Shown: positions 1 through 13,300, numbered from the stretch's first letter. The stretch: DNA of 64,000 bases from Coniochaeta sp. PMI_546 (GCA_021432605.1 MU271147.1:310001-374000); one strand, 5' to 3'. The notes: generated by a model not told the origin, from the letters alone. Translations and numbers: made by a program.

Positions 1-1672
1 CATACGTGCAATGGAACACGTGGGATATAAGCTGACCACACTGCCTTCACTTACCTATTTATTTCCATTCATATCTTGTTGAGCGTTATGTTTCCATGGC
101 AGAGTAGACAACTTACCTGGGGTTCAAAGATGTCACGGTGCCCAAGCCTGCGTCCGTGTTCAGCAACATATATTACACTTATTCGGAAACTCATATACTC
201 CTTGTGTGTATATGTGTAAACTTACGCCGTCAAGTCTTTGGTGTGCACTGCCAAAGTTCATCCCTACGTCACTGACGCTTCTCGTTCCTGAGACCCGGAG
301 CGGGCCGTGACGCGCTAGGTCCATCGGCTGGGGCGCTGGAATGCAGGGACGAAGCTGGTCTTGAGACACGGTGGAGGAAGCCGGGAACTGGTCTGTTCAC
401 ATGACAGCGCGTCTGCATCCTCAAGATAAGCACGACGGCAATACTGTCCTCAGCATTTCGTGATACACCAGAGAAGCCTGGAGGCGTCTTTCTCGTCACT
501 TTGCCAGATTTACGACGAGACGGGTCTACGACATCCGCTAACGAAAAGCCCTAGGGGCCTCCCGAGATGAGGCTCTTTCTAGAAATGTTCCTGGACCCCA
601 CTTTTACGGTTTAGGGGTTCAGTCAACTCTGAAAAGGTCTGACGCTGGCAGCGGTGGTACAATCTGCCGTATTGTGCAGTTCTGATGACATTGCGAGATA
701 ATTTGCATCAAATGCTGGCATAAAGGCCTTCCATCTTGTGCACACCCTATTGAGTGCTGCTATGCTCGACAGGTTTGACACTGTAAGGACATAAGTAGAC
801 ATGATACGTAGAAAACCAGTTGGAAAGGGGGCCGAAAGCTGCCCCGCAAAGTAAAATTGTCCAGTCCCCCCGCGAATCTCACATCCACAGCCAGTGATGG
901 GACCACTGAGGGAAACGTTTTTTGATGGGCTACCACGGAACCACGGGTTGTCTGTTCTGTTAGCGTGTACTTCCTCTGCAAGTGAGCATTCACTTCAATT
1001 CAAACGTGTGCAAAGTACCTGTCATCAGAGCAGCCAGACACGGCGAAATTGATTGGCCTCTGGCGCGTGGAGCCGACAGGGACGTGTCATTACATCCAAA
1101 TCCCAGAGGACCGTAGAAAGCTGTTCCCAGGCGAAAAGTTCATTAGCTCTAGAATAGCTGCCACTGCGACCCCCCCTTTGCCTGTCCAAGACTGTCCTGT
1201 CCTGTCCTTGGAAGCCTCTTGTCTCTTTCTTGTTCTTCCCTCCCAACAGAGCTTCGTCACAGGCTGTTGGTCTCACTCCGATCCGATGCGCACGTTAATC
1301 CACTTCGATCGGTTCCTTGTCATTTCGTCACTCCTTTAATTCTCTCCCAACCTTTTGTTCCGCGGTGGATTTTGGTTGTTTCGTTTGATGACTTTCGCGC
1401 CTTTCAATTCTCCCGCAGCGTAGAAGGGAAGAACCCTGCAAGGGACCGAGCAGCGTTCCCGGAAACGCGTCGCGACAAGGAAAACAAGCGACCACCTGCA
1501 CATTGTTGCTCAACTATCTCAGGGGGTTTCCAGAACTTACCTATCTTTTTTGCTGGACAACACTGGAGAAGGATCTGAGCGACGCGATTCCATCGAGATA
1601 CAGTGGCGGACGATTTTATAACTCGTCTCCGCTGCTATCATCGAGGTAAGCCGGCATCTACTTATCTCGCTC
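1..1672. other. Upstream region and leader of the large coiled-coil gene
   Basis: No convincing coding sequence. The right part (about 1150-1670) is pyrimidine-rich and resembles a long fungal 5' leader of the plus-strand gene that follows. A possible leader intron donor (GTAAGC) lies at 1646. The left part shows only short random open frames and no recognisable repeat. Confidence 0.4.
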
Positions 1673-4600
1673 ATGGTCAGTCAGCCGGCCACTTTTGCTG
1701 TTGGATGTCTGTTGCTTTACCCGATTCTCCCACTCCCACTCCCGGCTTCGCTGCTTTGCTAGCTATCTATTTTCCGCTGCTGACCCGAGTCTTGCGCTGC
1801 CCAGAGTCCCCTTACCACGTCTCCAACCACGTCGGCACCACGCGCTCCTCCCAGTGCATCACCTGCACGGGACGGCTCACGGGAAGATATCCCCATAACC
1901 GTCGATCCCTCCCCGCCGAGATCCCCTGCCCTGTCAAGCGCCTCCACAGCGGACGGTGAAGCTTCGTCCCCCGAGGTTCCACCTCTCCGGGCACCCAGAC
2001 TGCCCGACTACGTTCGCGGTCTCCTCAGGACACCTTCGCCAGGTGCAGACGGCAGTCGAGGGCGCCAGCACGTTCTCTCACTGGGCTCTCCGTATCCGCC
2101 GGATCTACACCGCGAAAGTCTAAGCAGCGAGGACGAAGCTTTGGACGACTCGCCGATCCACCGTCTGGACATACAAACCCCTTTCCTCCGTCCGATATCT
2201 TCAGATCAAGAGTTTGGATCGGACAATCACCAGACTTCCTTGGTTAGCGCAGCCGCTGTTCTTGCGAATCGAGCACGTCGGCCAGCGCGCGGAATCACAG
2301 AGGATTGGATCCGCCATCATACTGCGGGAGACGACGAGGATACTGAGCGTCGTCACTGGCTCAGCGACGGCACCGGTAGTGAGAACTCTTCACTGAGCGG
2401 CTCACTCTCCGGCGACGAAGCAGCGTGGCTCCACGAAGGCCAGGATCTCAGGACGCCAAGGGCCAACGCATCCGGGACAAGAACAAATCCCCGCAAATCC
2501 TCGGGTAGATACCCTAGGACAAGGTCGAGCAACGAGACGCTCAAGCAAGCGGCCATCGAGTTCCAAGCTATGGACAACGTGGCGAATATGTCTTCTTCGG
2601 AGGAAGCGAACAAACCCGACGGTTCGAGTGAGCCGCCTTCTCAGGCACCGTCTCAGGACCAGAGGCCCCAGACCCCGACGCTACCCGAGACTCCGAAGCC
2701 CCATGGCGACGTCGATATCAAGGAAGCCGCTGATGCTCCCAAGAGCGAGAACAACCCGCCCGTTACTCCCCTACGGACAGTCGCAAAAAAGGCGACGAAC
2801 ACAACCCCAAGGATAAAGAAGAAGGTTCCCTGGAAGGGCAAGAGCATATTGGTCCTCCTGCCTCGTGATGACGAACGGGGCCGACCGGGCGACCGCCCCG
2901 TGCCCCTGGACGAGTCTGCTGTCAAAGGCATGTTGAAGTCCTGGGAACAGCTGGGGTACAATACGAGGGGTTTCGACCTGGATGGCCACGATGGCGTGTC
3001 TTCTTCTTCGCCGCAGCACTCCCAGAGCAAGGGCGCATGGCCGGATTTCGACGATATCGCCAGGGAGAGGTCGGAGCGGAGCTATAAAGTCGTCCTGCCG
3101 GATCTGAATGGTAAGTTTGAGGTCGCTGTGTGCGTGGATAGACTCCCTCTAACGTGTATCGACAGCGTGGAAAAAATTTGTCGAGGAACAAACGGAGGCG
3201 AAGCTTCGAGCGCTGGGTGTCTCCTTTGGCGACGAGGACCCTCCACCTCCGTCCATCTCCCCAGCTTCAACCATGAGCCGCCAGCCATCCATTACACACT
3301 ACCCGTCATCGTTGCCATTCTCCCCTCCTATCCCGACCTCCTCTGCCTCCAGCAACCATGCCCCGAATGGTTTTCCGTTTGGCGCTCCATACTTGCCTGG
3401 GTCTTCGGGAGTCCACAGCCCCGGTATTCCGTCCGTGGCATCTCCGACGGCGTTCGCGCCTGGGAAGTACAACCCCCGCGCATCCATCTCGATCCCATCG
3501 CCACACAGCCTCGCGTGGTCACCCCAGATGCTCGTGCAGCAAGGGCACCGTCGCGGTTCTCCCTCGCTCGCCAACCTCGGTACGATGGGCTCGCCAAGTT
3601 CGCCGTTCTCGCCCGAGGCAATGCCCGGGCCTATACACCAGCGCCACCAGTCTGTGCAATACCCCTTCATGCCGCCCCAGTTTCAGCATTCTGCTCGCGC
3701 CTCCCCGCGACTGCAGGAACTACGTGAAGTTGAGGAAGAGGCTCCGAGCAAGAGCCCATCAAAGACCCCGGAACCGACGACCAAGATCGCGCGACACAAC
3801 TCCAGCGATAGCCTCCAGAAGGAGATTGACGAGGCAGAGTATCACCTGGAGGAGCAGATGCGTTCTCAGCTGGACAACGACCGCGACTACAGTCCGCACT
3901 ATGACCAGAAGGAGGATGCCGAGCCCACGGTTCCTGAAGGTCATGCGAGAGATGCATCGGTTCAGTTCGCTCCGCAGCCTCCGCGGTTTGTCAACGACTC
4001 CGAGGGCACGGTGCTGCATCACCCGAGACCACACAGCCGCGGCCATTCGCTGTCGCAGAAGTATTTCACCGAGGACGACATGGCGAATGATGGGGGGTTC
4101 AAGCCCAGTGCTCTCCCGATCCCCGAGAACCGGACTTCGGAAGAGTCGGAGATCGAGACAAATCCCAGCAATCTGGGCACGCCTGTCCAAGCCTTCGATT
4201 TCGGCAAGGTTCACCAGAGATCGCTATCGGCGACCAGCAATCCCTGGACTGACAATGAGTCGACCAAGGCTGGAAGCATTTCCGGCGGACAGCGACGCAC
4301 AAGCCATGGCAGCAAGCCCTCCATGTCGAAGCTCAATGTTGCAGCCCCGGAGTTCAAGTTCAACCCGGCGAATACCTTCAAACCTGGACAGTTCGCCTTC
4401 CCTGGTGCCAACACGTTCCAGCCCGTCGCTTTCAATGCTGGGCTCAACGCTCCGCCGTCGGCAAGTTCCAGCCAGTTCAGCTTCCCAGCGGTCTCCTCGT
4501 CCAAGATCAACGTCAACGCGCCCGCGTTCTCACCAGGCCAAAGCGAATTCAGCTTCTCGGCGTCTGGTCCGAAGTTCCGGCCGGATGCGCCGGCGTTCAC

Positions 4601-7600
4601 CCCACTGCACTCGCTGTCTGCTTCCATCAACAGCCCTGTCTCGGGCGCCGAGTCCTCCGGCAATCGTCCCGGCTCCATCTTCGGTAGCATCGACCTCTCC
4701 AACTCAGACATCATCAAGCCGGCGAAGAAGTCCAAGGCTGTGCCTATCAGGCGGCCCGACAGTCGCGGCTCGCGGTCTCCGCTCCGGTCCCCGCGTCCCG
4801 AATACCAAGAAGATACCGATGGACGCATCATTGACATTGACGAAACACGGTACAAGAGGTTCCGTGGCAGCAACAAGGACGATGACACTGTGCCGCTCTT
4901 TGCTCCGCAACCCACGGACGAGACCACCCCTGTTCCAGAACTTAAACCCATGTCCGAGCCTGTGGGCGAAGCGGAGTCTGGGCCCCAGCACGACAAGGTG
5001 GAAGCCGAAGATGATATCCCCGCCGAGGAGCGGTCCTTCGACGAGAACCTCATGCAAGCCGACACCACCTTCTCTTCGACGATGGTCTCCGAAACGACCG
5101 ATACGAAGGCCACCGTTAGCCCATCGGAAACATCTCCGGACCAGGCTGCCATGAACTGGACGCCCTTTGAGTTCAAGAGCAACGTCGATCTCCAAAGCTT
5201 TAACGACGCGCGGCCGTTTGGCGAGGATCTCTTCAAGAAGGGACATAAGAAGTCACTGTCCGCTACTGCGAAGCCATTCGTTCCGGGCGCCACGATCTTT
5301 GGGCCCCCTGTCGTGCCTTCGGACGACGAATCTGCCGACGGGGACTTCCGGGACTCGGTTGATAACACGGTTGAATTACCCCTTGAGGCAGCAGCGGAAG
5401 ACAATCATATTCAAGATGGCGCTGCCAAGACCGTGGACGGAGCAGTTGAGGAGCCTATTCCTGAGTCTCAGGGCGACCACGTCAGAGATTCCACTCCCGA
5501 CCCAGTCCTTGTGCCTACGGACAAGCAAGATGTGGTTGAATCACATATCTCTCGTACACCATCACCCGTGGTACCTCCCGTGCGCGGGGGCCTTGCAGCT
5601 TCACGGTTCGCCCCCGCGCCACCTCCACCTAAAGGTCTGGCTGCGTCTCGTTTCGCTGCCACTCCACCACCGCCTCCCGTGGAACCGGCTGATCTACCTG
5701 CCTCAAGTCCTGCTCGGGGCATACATGCCCACGACGACAGCGAGGTTGCAGAGCTGTCGCCTGTCGCATCGCCCATCGAGGCGGAAGATGATACCTTGCA
5801 ATCACTGCCTCTCGGGATTTCTCAAGGCGATGCCGGGCCGCTTGATGGACCGGGCCAGTTTGAACCCGAAGAGGCTAGCATGGAGGACATTGATGCCATT
5901 ATGCGCCACCTCAACGCGAACCCCAACATGGGTGTCAACAAGAGCGTTGACGCGCCGCAATGGCACCAGCCCAGCCCTACCCGACATATCTCTTTGGCGG
6001 CCGTCACTAACCCGTCGCCTCTGCACCTACCTCCGCAGAACATCTTCCGCAGCGATGCTCCTAGTCCGAGCCCGCGGCAGTACAGGGCTCTGCCTGACGA
6101 GGTCCCCAAGCCAATGCTCTCGACGGAACTGGAAGATCCTTTCCTCGACCCTCCGCAACTTACTCCGTCATTCGATGTTGGCGTTCGTCGGCTTACCGGC
6201 ACTGCTACCTCGCCAGTGAGCGACTGGGACGGAGCGTTCACGGAAGACGAGCAGACCAAGCTCGAGGCGCGCGTCAACTTCTTTGACGGACGCGTCAATG
6301 AGCTGGTCGGCAACCTCTTGGCGAGCCGTCTTGATCCGCTCGAGGAGACTCTGGGCGACATTAAGAAGGCCCTGGGTGTTATCTCGCACAGATCGCCGTC
6401 GACGCGCCGGGAACGCCGCAGCATGTCTGGCGAGGTCCAGGAGAGTGATGCGGATGATGAAGATGATGAAGTCCCCGTGCGCCGGTCGCTGAGTCCCCGG
6501 AGGGACCGCAGGATGGAGCAGATCCGTGCTGCCGTCCTCGATGCCTTCGCGCTCCAGCAACGCAGCGCGCCGCTTCGAGACACACCGCCGGAAGCAGCCC
6601 CTGAGCGCGCCGTCGAAGCCAACAGCCTGAACTCGTCTGTTGTTCGGGCTCTCGAGGAGCTGAAGGAGCAGTTCAGCCAATCTCTTCATCTCGATTTCCG
6701 CGGCGAAGACCTCCGGAATATCGTCGAAGAGGCCGTTGAGCGTCGCATGCCGCCTAGCCCGGCACCGGATCTCCTGGATGCGGCGAACGAGAAGAACAAG
6801 CAGCTGCAGGCGCGCATTGATGAACTTGAGTTGAAACTACGCCAAGAAGGCGACAGGGTGGAGAAGGAGATTGATGTTAGGAGAGCTGCGGAAGAGCGCT
6901 CCGCCGACCTCAGTCGACGCCTCGAGTCTGCCGAGACTCGGATCGAGATTGAGATCATGAACAAGAGCGCCTTCGACCAGCGCCTTTCCGACTTGGAGGA
7001 TAAACTCCACCAGCAGGAGGAGAAGACCGAGGAGCAGCTCCAGGGCAGGCGGGCTGCCGAGGACAGACTATCGGAAGTGCAGCGCCTGCTGCGGATCTCG
7101 GCCGAGGAGGAGAATCGCCTCCGCGAGCTCGTCGAGGAGAAAGACCAGCGGGTCAAGTCGCTCGAAGCCGCGCACGGCAAGAACGCAATGCGCCTCGCGC
7201 TCCTCGAGGCGGCCCAGGCAAACGCTCAGCAGACGCAGAGCGAGTTGCAGAACAGGCTCAACGTCGGCGAGGCGGATCTCAGGGATGCTCGGCAAGAGGC
7301 TCGGCACTGGAAGAGCGAGGCCGAGCGACTCATGCAGAGCTCCGCCAGACACGAGGATGACCTTGCGCACGCCGTCGGCGAGAACAGAGCCATGCGCAAG
7401 CTTCTCGACACACTGGGCACGCAGCTACAAGAGAATGAGCTGATGCGTGATAACTGGCGGTCCAAGTTCCTGTCTCTCCAGAACGACATGGCCCAGGCTG
7501 CTCGCGAGATCGAGGAGGAGAACGCCCGGCGGACCAAGAAGGAGCAGGCACTCCTGGCACGCCAGGAGGTGCTTGATGCCAGACTGCAGGCGGAAGCCAA

Positions 7601-9263
7601 GACTCGGGAGAGGATCGAGACCGAGCTTGAGAGGCTGGAGATGAACGAGCGCCAGGGCATGAGGGCCGTCAGCGATGCCAAGAGGCTGGAGAAGATCATC
7701 GAGGAGCTGCGCACGGAGAACCACAAGCTCCAGCAGACTGCGCTCCGCTTCCAGGCCGAGTTCGAGGAGGCGAGGGAGTCGGGCGCGCGCGAGGTCCAGC
7801 GCACGCGCGAGTCGATGCAAGCGGAGCTCGAAGACGCCAATAATGAGGTCAATGCCGTGCGCGAGGAGCTCGAGGACCAGCTTGCGAACCTCCGGTCGCA
7901 GCTTGATAAGGTCAAGCTGGATGCGGATACGGCGCAGGCTCGCTACGAGATGCTTCTGGAGGAGGCGCAGAACTCGACCAAGACCGAGGTCGAGGAACTG
8001 GCTCGCAAACACCGCAGCGAGCTGGAGGAGCTCGTTGACAAGCATCAGAACGACATGGAGGATCTGCAGGCGCGCTACGAACGACAGCTGAACAACACGA
8101 CCGAGGACGCGCAGAGGGCAGAGCAGAACTTGCTGGAGAGGTTGAGCATCTCGACGTCCAAGACTGAGCACCTGCAAGACAAGGTTGCTCATCTCGAGGA
8201 GAAGCTCGAGATTGCCAAGGAAGCGGCCAAGGCGGCCGCCCAGGCTGCTCAGGCATCCAAGTCTTCCGGGAGCGGCGCCGAGCCTGTCGTCGTCCGGCCG
8301 GCGGCAAAGTCTGTCTCCCGAGGCATGGAACTGCCGGAGAAGATCTCTCCCCAGGCGCTGCGCGAGTCCATCATGGTTCTGCAAGAGCAACTCCAGCAGC
8401 GCGAGCAGAGACTCGAGGAGCTGGAGCACGAGCTTGCCAAGGTCGATCCCGAGGCGGACACCAAGATCGCCAAGCGGGACGACGAGATCATCTGGCTCCG
8501 CGAGCTGCTGGCCGTGAGGCACTCTGATCTCCAAGACATCATCAGGGCTCTCGGGGCCGAGGACTACGACAAGCACGCCGTCAAGGACGCGGCCATCCGC
8601 CTCCAGGCCAACCTGCAGATGGAGGAGCAGGAGCGCGAGAGGGCCATGAACGGCGGGTCGGCGATCAACCTCCCCAACATCGCCGCCACGATCAGGGATG
8701 CCGCGACGCCCCGCGTCGCCCAGGCAGTCGGGCCCCTGGCGGCTGCGTGGGGCAACTGGCGCAAGAACCGGGAGGCCGGTAATTCGTTCGGCAGCCTCTC
8801 CGGGGTTCTTCTATCCTCCTCCTCGCCAGCGCCCGCAACATCGGCAGCACGCAACTCGACCCCGTCAAGGTCCAGCCCGGCGTCTTCTTCTCAGAACAGC
8901 CTCTTCGGCGGCCTCATGACGCCCCCGGCTTCCGGGCTGCGGCAGACTCCTCCCTCCTCCTCCTCGAACGCGGCAGCGGGACTCACCAGCCAGCCGACGG
9001 CTTTCGCCAGCACCGGCCGCCGGTTCACCGGGTCGCAGCAGCTGGGTGGCGGCAGCCGGCCCCGCGGCCCGTCGTCGACGACGACGACCTCCTCGACCAA
9101 GCGGGACGACAAGCGGCCGTTGGGCGGGACGCCACCTCGACGGAACCTGTCGTCGTCGGCCGTTGTCGCGCCCGTGACGCCGCCCATGATGCGGTCCAGC
9201 GCCTACGACTCGGATGCGCAGGCGGAGGAGTTTGATCATGCTGGCTTCTTCGACGATGACTGA
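1673..9263 (+). CDS. Very large disordered and coiled-coil protein, function unknown
   Basis: A protein of about 2,470 residues. The frame is open from 1784 to the intron at 3111-3165 (GTAAGT...ACAG), then continuously from 3166 to the TGA at 9263. The N-terminus is uncertain: my best model is ATG 1673-1675, intron 1676-1804 (donor GTCAGT, branch CTGAC, acceptor CCCAG), exon from 1805. A conserved-looking segment (WKGKSILVLLPRDD, then LKSWEQLGYNTRGFDL) sits near residue 370. Next come long Ser/Pro-rich disordered stretches with FxF-type motifs (about 4330-4610) and a duplicated GLAASRFA plus polyproline motif (about 5590-5680). A long heptad coiled coil spans about 6770-8240, followed by a second coil and a Ser/Pro-rich tail with an acidic end. 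The architecture suggests a scaffold or cytoskeleton-associated protein; that is inference. I do not recognise a named family. Confidence 0.85.
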
Positions 9264-9840
9264 TTGTTGGGGGCAGTGACGCCCATATCCGCGGCACTCT
9301 GGTCCATGTGTATTAGGGCTGGAGAGCCCCCTAAAAGTGGCAGATGTTTCCTTTTTCCTCTTGAAGAGAAGGCGGGCAAGAATTACCCACGACGTATGAA
9401 ACCGTCTCTACATACATGCATGGCTTTGGTGGCCTTTTTGGCCTCTCCTCTATACATTCCCAGCACATATTCCTCTTTTTTCTTTGGCTTTTGCTTTGCT
9501 TTGCGACAGCAAAACAAGAACATAACATCGCGAACAAGATCGGAAAACTAGATTGATACCCCCCCCTCTTTTGCCTTTCCGCGAGCTCTCGACTTGGCTT
9601 TTTTTTTTTACATTTTGCGTCGCGCGTTTGGCTTGAGCATGGCAAGAAAAAGCAACCCACACAGACATTCTTTTTTAACTCTTTTTTCCCTTTGTCTTTG
9701 TCGTTTTACGAACAGGGAGGAGATTGCATTGCTTGGAGGGGTGGGAGGAGGAGGTTTGACTTGATGGGGAGGGGAGGGAAGTGGTGGTCTGGCTGTGTCG
9801 TCCCACTCGCTCGCTCACTTTGGCAGGTAGTGAGGCTCGC

Positions 9841-9868
9841 TAGGCATAATACATTAGGCATAATACAT
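9841..9868. repeat. 14-bp tandem repeat, two copies
   Basis: The unit TAGGCATAATACAT occurs twice head to tail (9841-9854, 9855-9868), identical in both copies. It lies in the VAS1 upstream region. Confidence 0.9.
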
Positions 9869-9913
9869 GCATACTGCAGACGGTACATAATTTGTATACA
9901 ATAATTATTGTGA

Positions 9914-9967
9914 TATCCTCAGATGTTACCCTTCAATTATCGTGATAATGTATCCTCAGATGTTACC
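9914..9967. repeat. 17-bp direct repeat
   Basis: TATCCTCAGATGTTACC is present at 9914-9930 and 9951-9967. Similar AATTATYGTGAT sequence precedes each copy, so the whole is a diverged tandem duplication with a unit of about 37 bp. Confidence 0.85.
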
Positions 9968-10026
9968 GGTACTTCTCATGTGGGATTAAAATGTGAACCA
10001 ATATCGAGGGTTAGGGTTGTGTATGG

Positions 10027-10099
10027 TGACTCGAAATCATTCAGTCTGACTCAAACCCACCCCGCCAAAACTCCGAAGAATAGCCGGCCCAGTGAGTCA
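10027..10099. promoter_or_regulatory. Cluster of Gcn4/CPC1-type sites upstream of VAS1
   Basis: Within 75 bp there are TGACTC (10027-10032), a perfect TGACTCA (10047-10053) and a perfect TGAGTCA (10093-10099), 260-335 bp before the start codon. TGA(C/G)TCA is the established binding site of Gcn4 and its filamentous-fungal counterpart CPC1/CpcA, which induce aminoacyl-tRNA synthetase genes during amino-acid limitation. Regulation here is inferred from the sites. Confidence 0.65.
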
Positions 10100-10359
10100 C
10101 CCCCGCCCTATCATTAATCTGGGGCAACCTGCAAAAACGCCGGGAATCAAAAGGCGCCCAGAAAAGAGAGCCACACTTGCAGGGCGAGCTGGTGATGTTT
10201 TTGCGTTTGCGATCTGCAAGTAGCTTCACTTCAAGCGCACATTCTCTCACCCGAGTCAGGCCAGGCTCGTTCCCTCGACGCCTGCTACACGCTACCCCGA
10301 CCGTCTCTTCCCTGCGTCCCTCTCGAGTCCTATACTCGGCACAACGACATCCGCCCACC

Positions 10360-13300
10360 ATGACGGAACCACAGCAGCCACCCGCGGCTGTCGAAGCGGC
10401 GCAAAAGCCAAAGACTGGTAAAACTATAGACTTTCCCTCACACTCCCCCGTCCCGGGATGGAAAGAAGCACATTGGTAGAAAGAAAAGCTGACAAGACTT
10501 GTTCCCAAAAAACAGAGAAGGAGCTGGCAAACGAAAAGAAAAAGGCCGAAAAGGCCGCCCGCTTCGCCGCCAAGCAGGCAAAGGTCAAGGCCCAGCAGAC
10601 CGCCGAAGCGACCAAGCCCGCCGCCGCCGCCGCCCCGAAGGAGAAAGCCCCGAAAGAGAAAGCCCCCGCCCTGCCCCCGTTTGAGGAGAAGACCCCCCCG
10701 GGGCAGAAGAAGATCACATACCCGCTCGACGACCCGCACTTCAGCGCCTACTCCCCGAAAGCCGTCGAGTCCGCCTGGTACGAGTGGTGGGAGGCCAGCG
10801 GCTTCTTCAAGCCCGAGAACCGCCGCCCGGGACCCAGCAAGGGCAAGTTCGTCATCCCGCTGCCCCCTCCCAACGTCACGGGCAGGCTGCACTGCGGCCA
10901 CGCCCTGGCCAACTCGCTGCAGGACACGCTCATCAGGTGGCATCGGATGAGGGGCTACGACACCCTCTGGGTGCCCGGCTGCGACCACGCGGGCATCAGC
11001 ACGCAGAGCGTGGTCGAGAAGATGCTGTGGAACAGGGAGAGGAAGACGAGGATGGACCTCGGCAGGGAGAAGTTCACCGAGACCGTGTGGGAGTGGAAGG
11101 GGGAGTATCACCAGCATATCAACCATGCGCAGAAGCTCATGGGCGGATCAAGTACGTTTCTGTGAAAGGGGGGGTAGGGAGAGGAAGTGGTATTGGTGCC
11201 GGGAAATAACTGACAAGATTTGTGTGGTTTGCAGTGGATTGGTCGCGCGAGGCCTTCACCATGGACGAGAACCTGAGCGCCGCCGTCAAGGAGACGTTCG
11301 TGAGACTGTTCGAGGAGGGCTACATCTACCGCTCCAACAGGCTCGTCAACTGGTGCACCAAGCTCAACACGGCGCTCTCGACCCTCGAAGTCGAGAACAA
11401 GGAGATCCCCGGCCGGACCATGCTCAGCGTGCCCGGCTACGACAAGAAGATCGAGTTCGGCGTCCTCACGCACTTCAAGTACCAGATCGACGGCTCCGAC
11501 GAGACCGTCGAGGTGGCCACCACGCGTCCCGAGACCATGCTCGGCGACACCGGCATCGCCGTGCACCCGGACGACAAGCGCTACACCCACCTCGTCGGCA
11601 AGTACGCGCGCCACCCCTTCATCGAGGGCCGCCTCCTCAAGATCGTGGCGGACACGTACGTCGACCCGGAGTTCGGCACCGGCGCCGTGAAGCTGACGCC
11701 CGCCCACGACTTCAACGACTACAACCTCGGCGTCGCCCACAAGCTGGACTTCATCAACATCCTCAACGACGACGGCACCCTCAACGCCAACGCCGGGCCG
11801 TTCCGGGGCCAGAAGCGCTTCGACGCCCGGTACACCGTCGTGGAGGAGCTGACAAAGCTGGGCCTGTTCGTCAAGAAGGAGCCCAACGCGATGAAGATCC
11901 CGCTCTGCGAGAAGTCCAAGGACGTCATCGAGCCCGTCATCAAGCCGCAGTGGTGGATGTCCATGAAGGACATGGCCAGCGAGGCCCTCAGGGCCGTCGA
12001 CGACGGCCGGATCAAGATCGTCCCCGAGAGCGCCAACAAGTCGTACCACCGGTGGATGTCGTCCGTCAACGACTGGTGCATCTCGCGCCAGCTGTGGTGG
12101 GGCCACCAGATCCCCGCCTACCGCGTCGTCTTCGACGGCGAAGCGGGCGCGGGCGGCGAGGACGACAACTCGCACTGGGTCGTGGGCAAGTCGGACGAGG
12201 AGGCCGCGAGGAAGGCCGAGGCCAAGTTCCCCGGCAGGAAGTTCACCCTCGAGCGCGACCCGGACTGCCTGGACACCTGGTTCTCGTCCGGCTTGTGGCC
12301 CTTCTCGACCCTCGGCTGGCCCAACACCGAGGCGCCCGACTTCCAGAAGTTCTTCCCCACCAGCCTGCTGGAGACGGGCTGGGACATTCTCTTCTTCTGG
12401 GTGGCGAGGATGATCATGTTCAGCCTCAAGCTGACGGGGGAGGTGCCCTTCAAGGAGGTCTACTGCCACAGCCTGATCCGCGACTCGGAGGGCCGCAAGA
12501 TGTCCAAGTCGCTGGGCAACGTCATCGACCCCCTCGACATCATCAGCGGCATCGAGCTCAAGGACCTGCACGAGAAGCTCCGGCACGGCAACCTGCACCC
12601 GGACGAGATCGCCCGCGCCGAGAAGTACCAGAAGACGGCCTTCCCGCAAGGCATCCCCGAGTGCGGCGCCGACGCCCTCCGGTTCACCCTCATCTCGTAC
12701 GCCACGGGCGGCAGCGACATCAACTTCGACATCAAGGTCATGGCCGCCTACAGGCGCTTCTGCAACAAGGTGTGGCAGGCCTCCAAGTACGTGCTGGGCA
12801 AGCTGCCCGAGGGGTTCGTACCGCCCCCCACCGCCGAGACCAACACCCGCCGTCAAAACAACCTGACCCTGGCGGAGAAGTGGATCCTGCACCGCACCAA
12901 CGAGGCCGTGAGGGCCGTGAACGAGGCGCTGGAGGCGCGGGAGTTCTCGCGGGCGACCAGGTTCGCGCACACGCTCTTCTACGACGAGCTGTGCGACGTC
13001 TTCATCGAGAACAGCAAGACCATCATCCAGGACGGCACGGCCGAGGAGCAGGCCAGCACCCAGGCGACGCTGTACGCCGTGCTGGAGACGAGCCTGCGGC
13101 TGCTGCACCCGTTCATGCCGTTCATCACCGAGGAGCTGTGGCAGCGGCTGCCGCGGCGGGAGGGGGATGACACCAGGACTATCATGCTGGCTGCGTATCC
13201 CGAGTATGATGCCGGTCTCAACTTTGAGGCGGATGCTAAGGATTATGAGCTTGGTGTTGGGTGAGTTTCCACCGTCCTTCATGTTGTATTACCGTACTCT

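Larger units (their letters stand above)
9264..10026. other. 3' UTR of the large gene and distal VAS1 promoter
   Basis: No gene. It holds a T-rich 3' UTR (T9-10 run near 9600), two sets of short direct repeats (listed separately) and, at 10006-10017, a telomere-type AGGGTTAGGGTT about 350 bp before the VAS1 start codon. Confidence 0.5.

Noticed and set aside
3358-5154. Long plus-strand Arg/Ser/Pro-rich frame and minus-strand frames (4211-5404, 7425-8576) over the large coiled-coil gene
   Set aside because: Alternate-phase shadows of the 1673-9263 gene; composition is typical of out-of-frame reading.
11125-13170. 681-codon plus-strand frame overlapping VAS1 in another phase
   Set aside because: Arg/Pro/His-rich shadow frame of the synthetase exon; starts inside an intron.
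11108-13282. 724-codon open frame on the minus strand opposite VAS1
   Set aside because: Shadow of the GC-rich third positions of VAS1; translation is low-complexity Val/Leu/Arg/Gly with no domain, and it begins without a plausible promoter.
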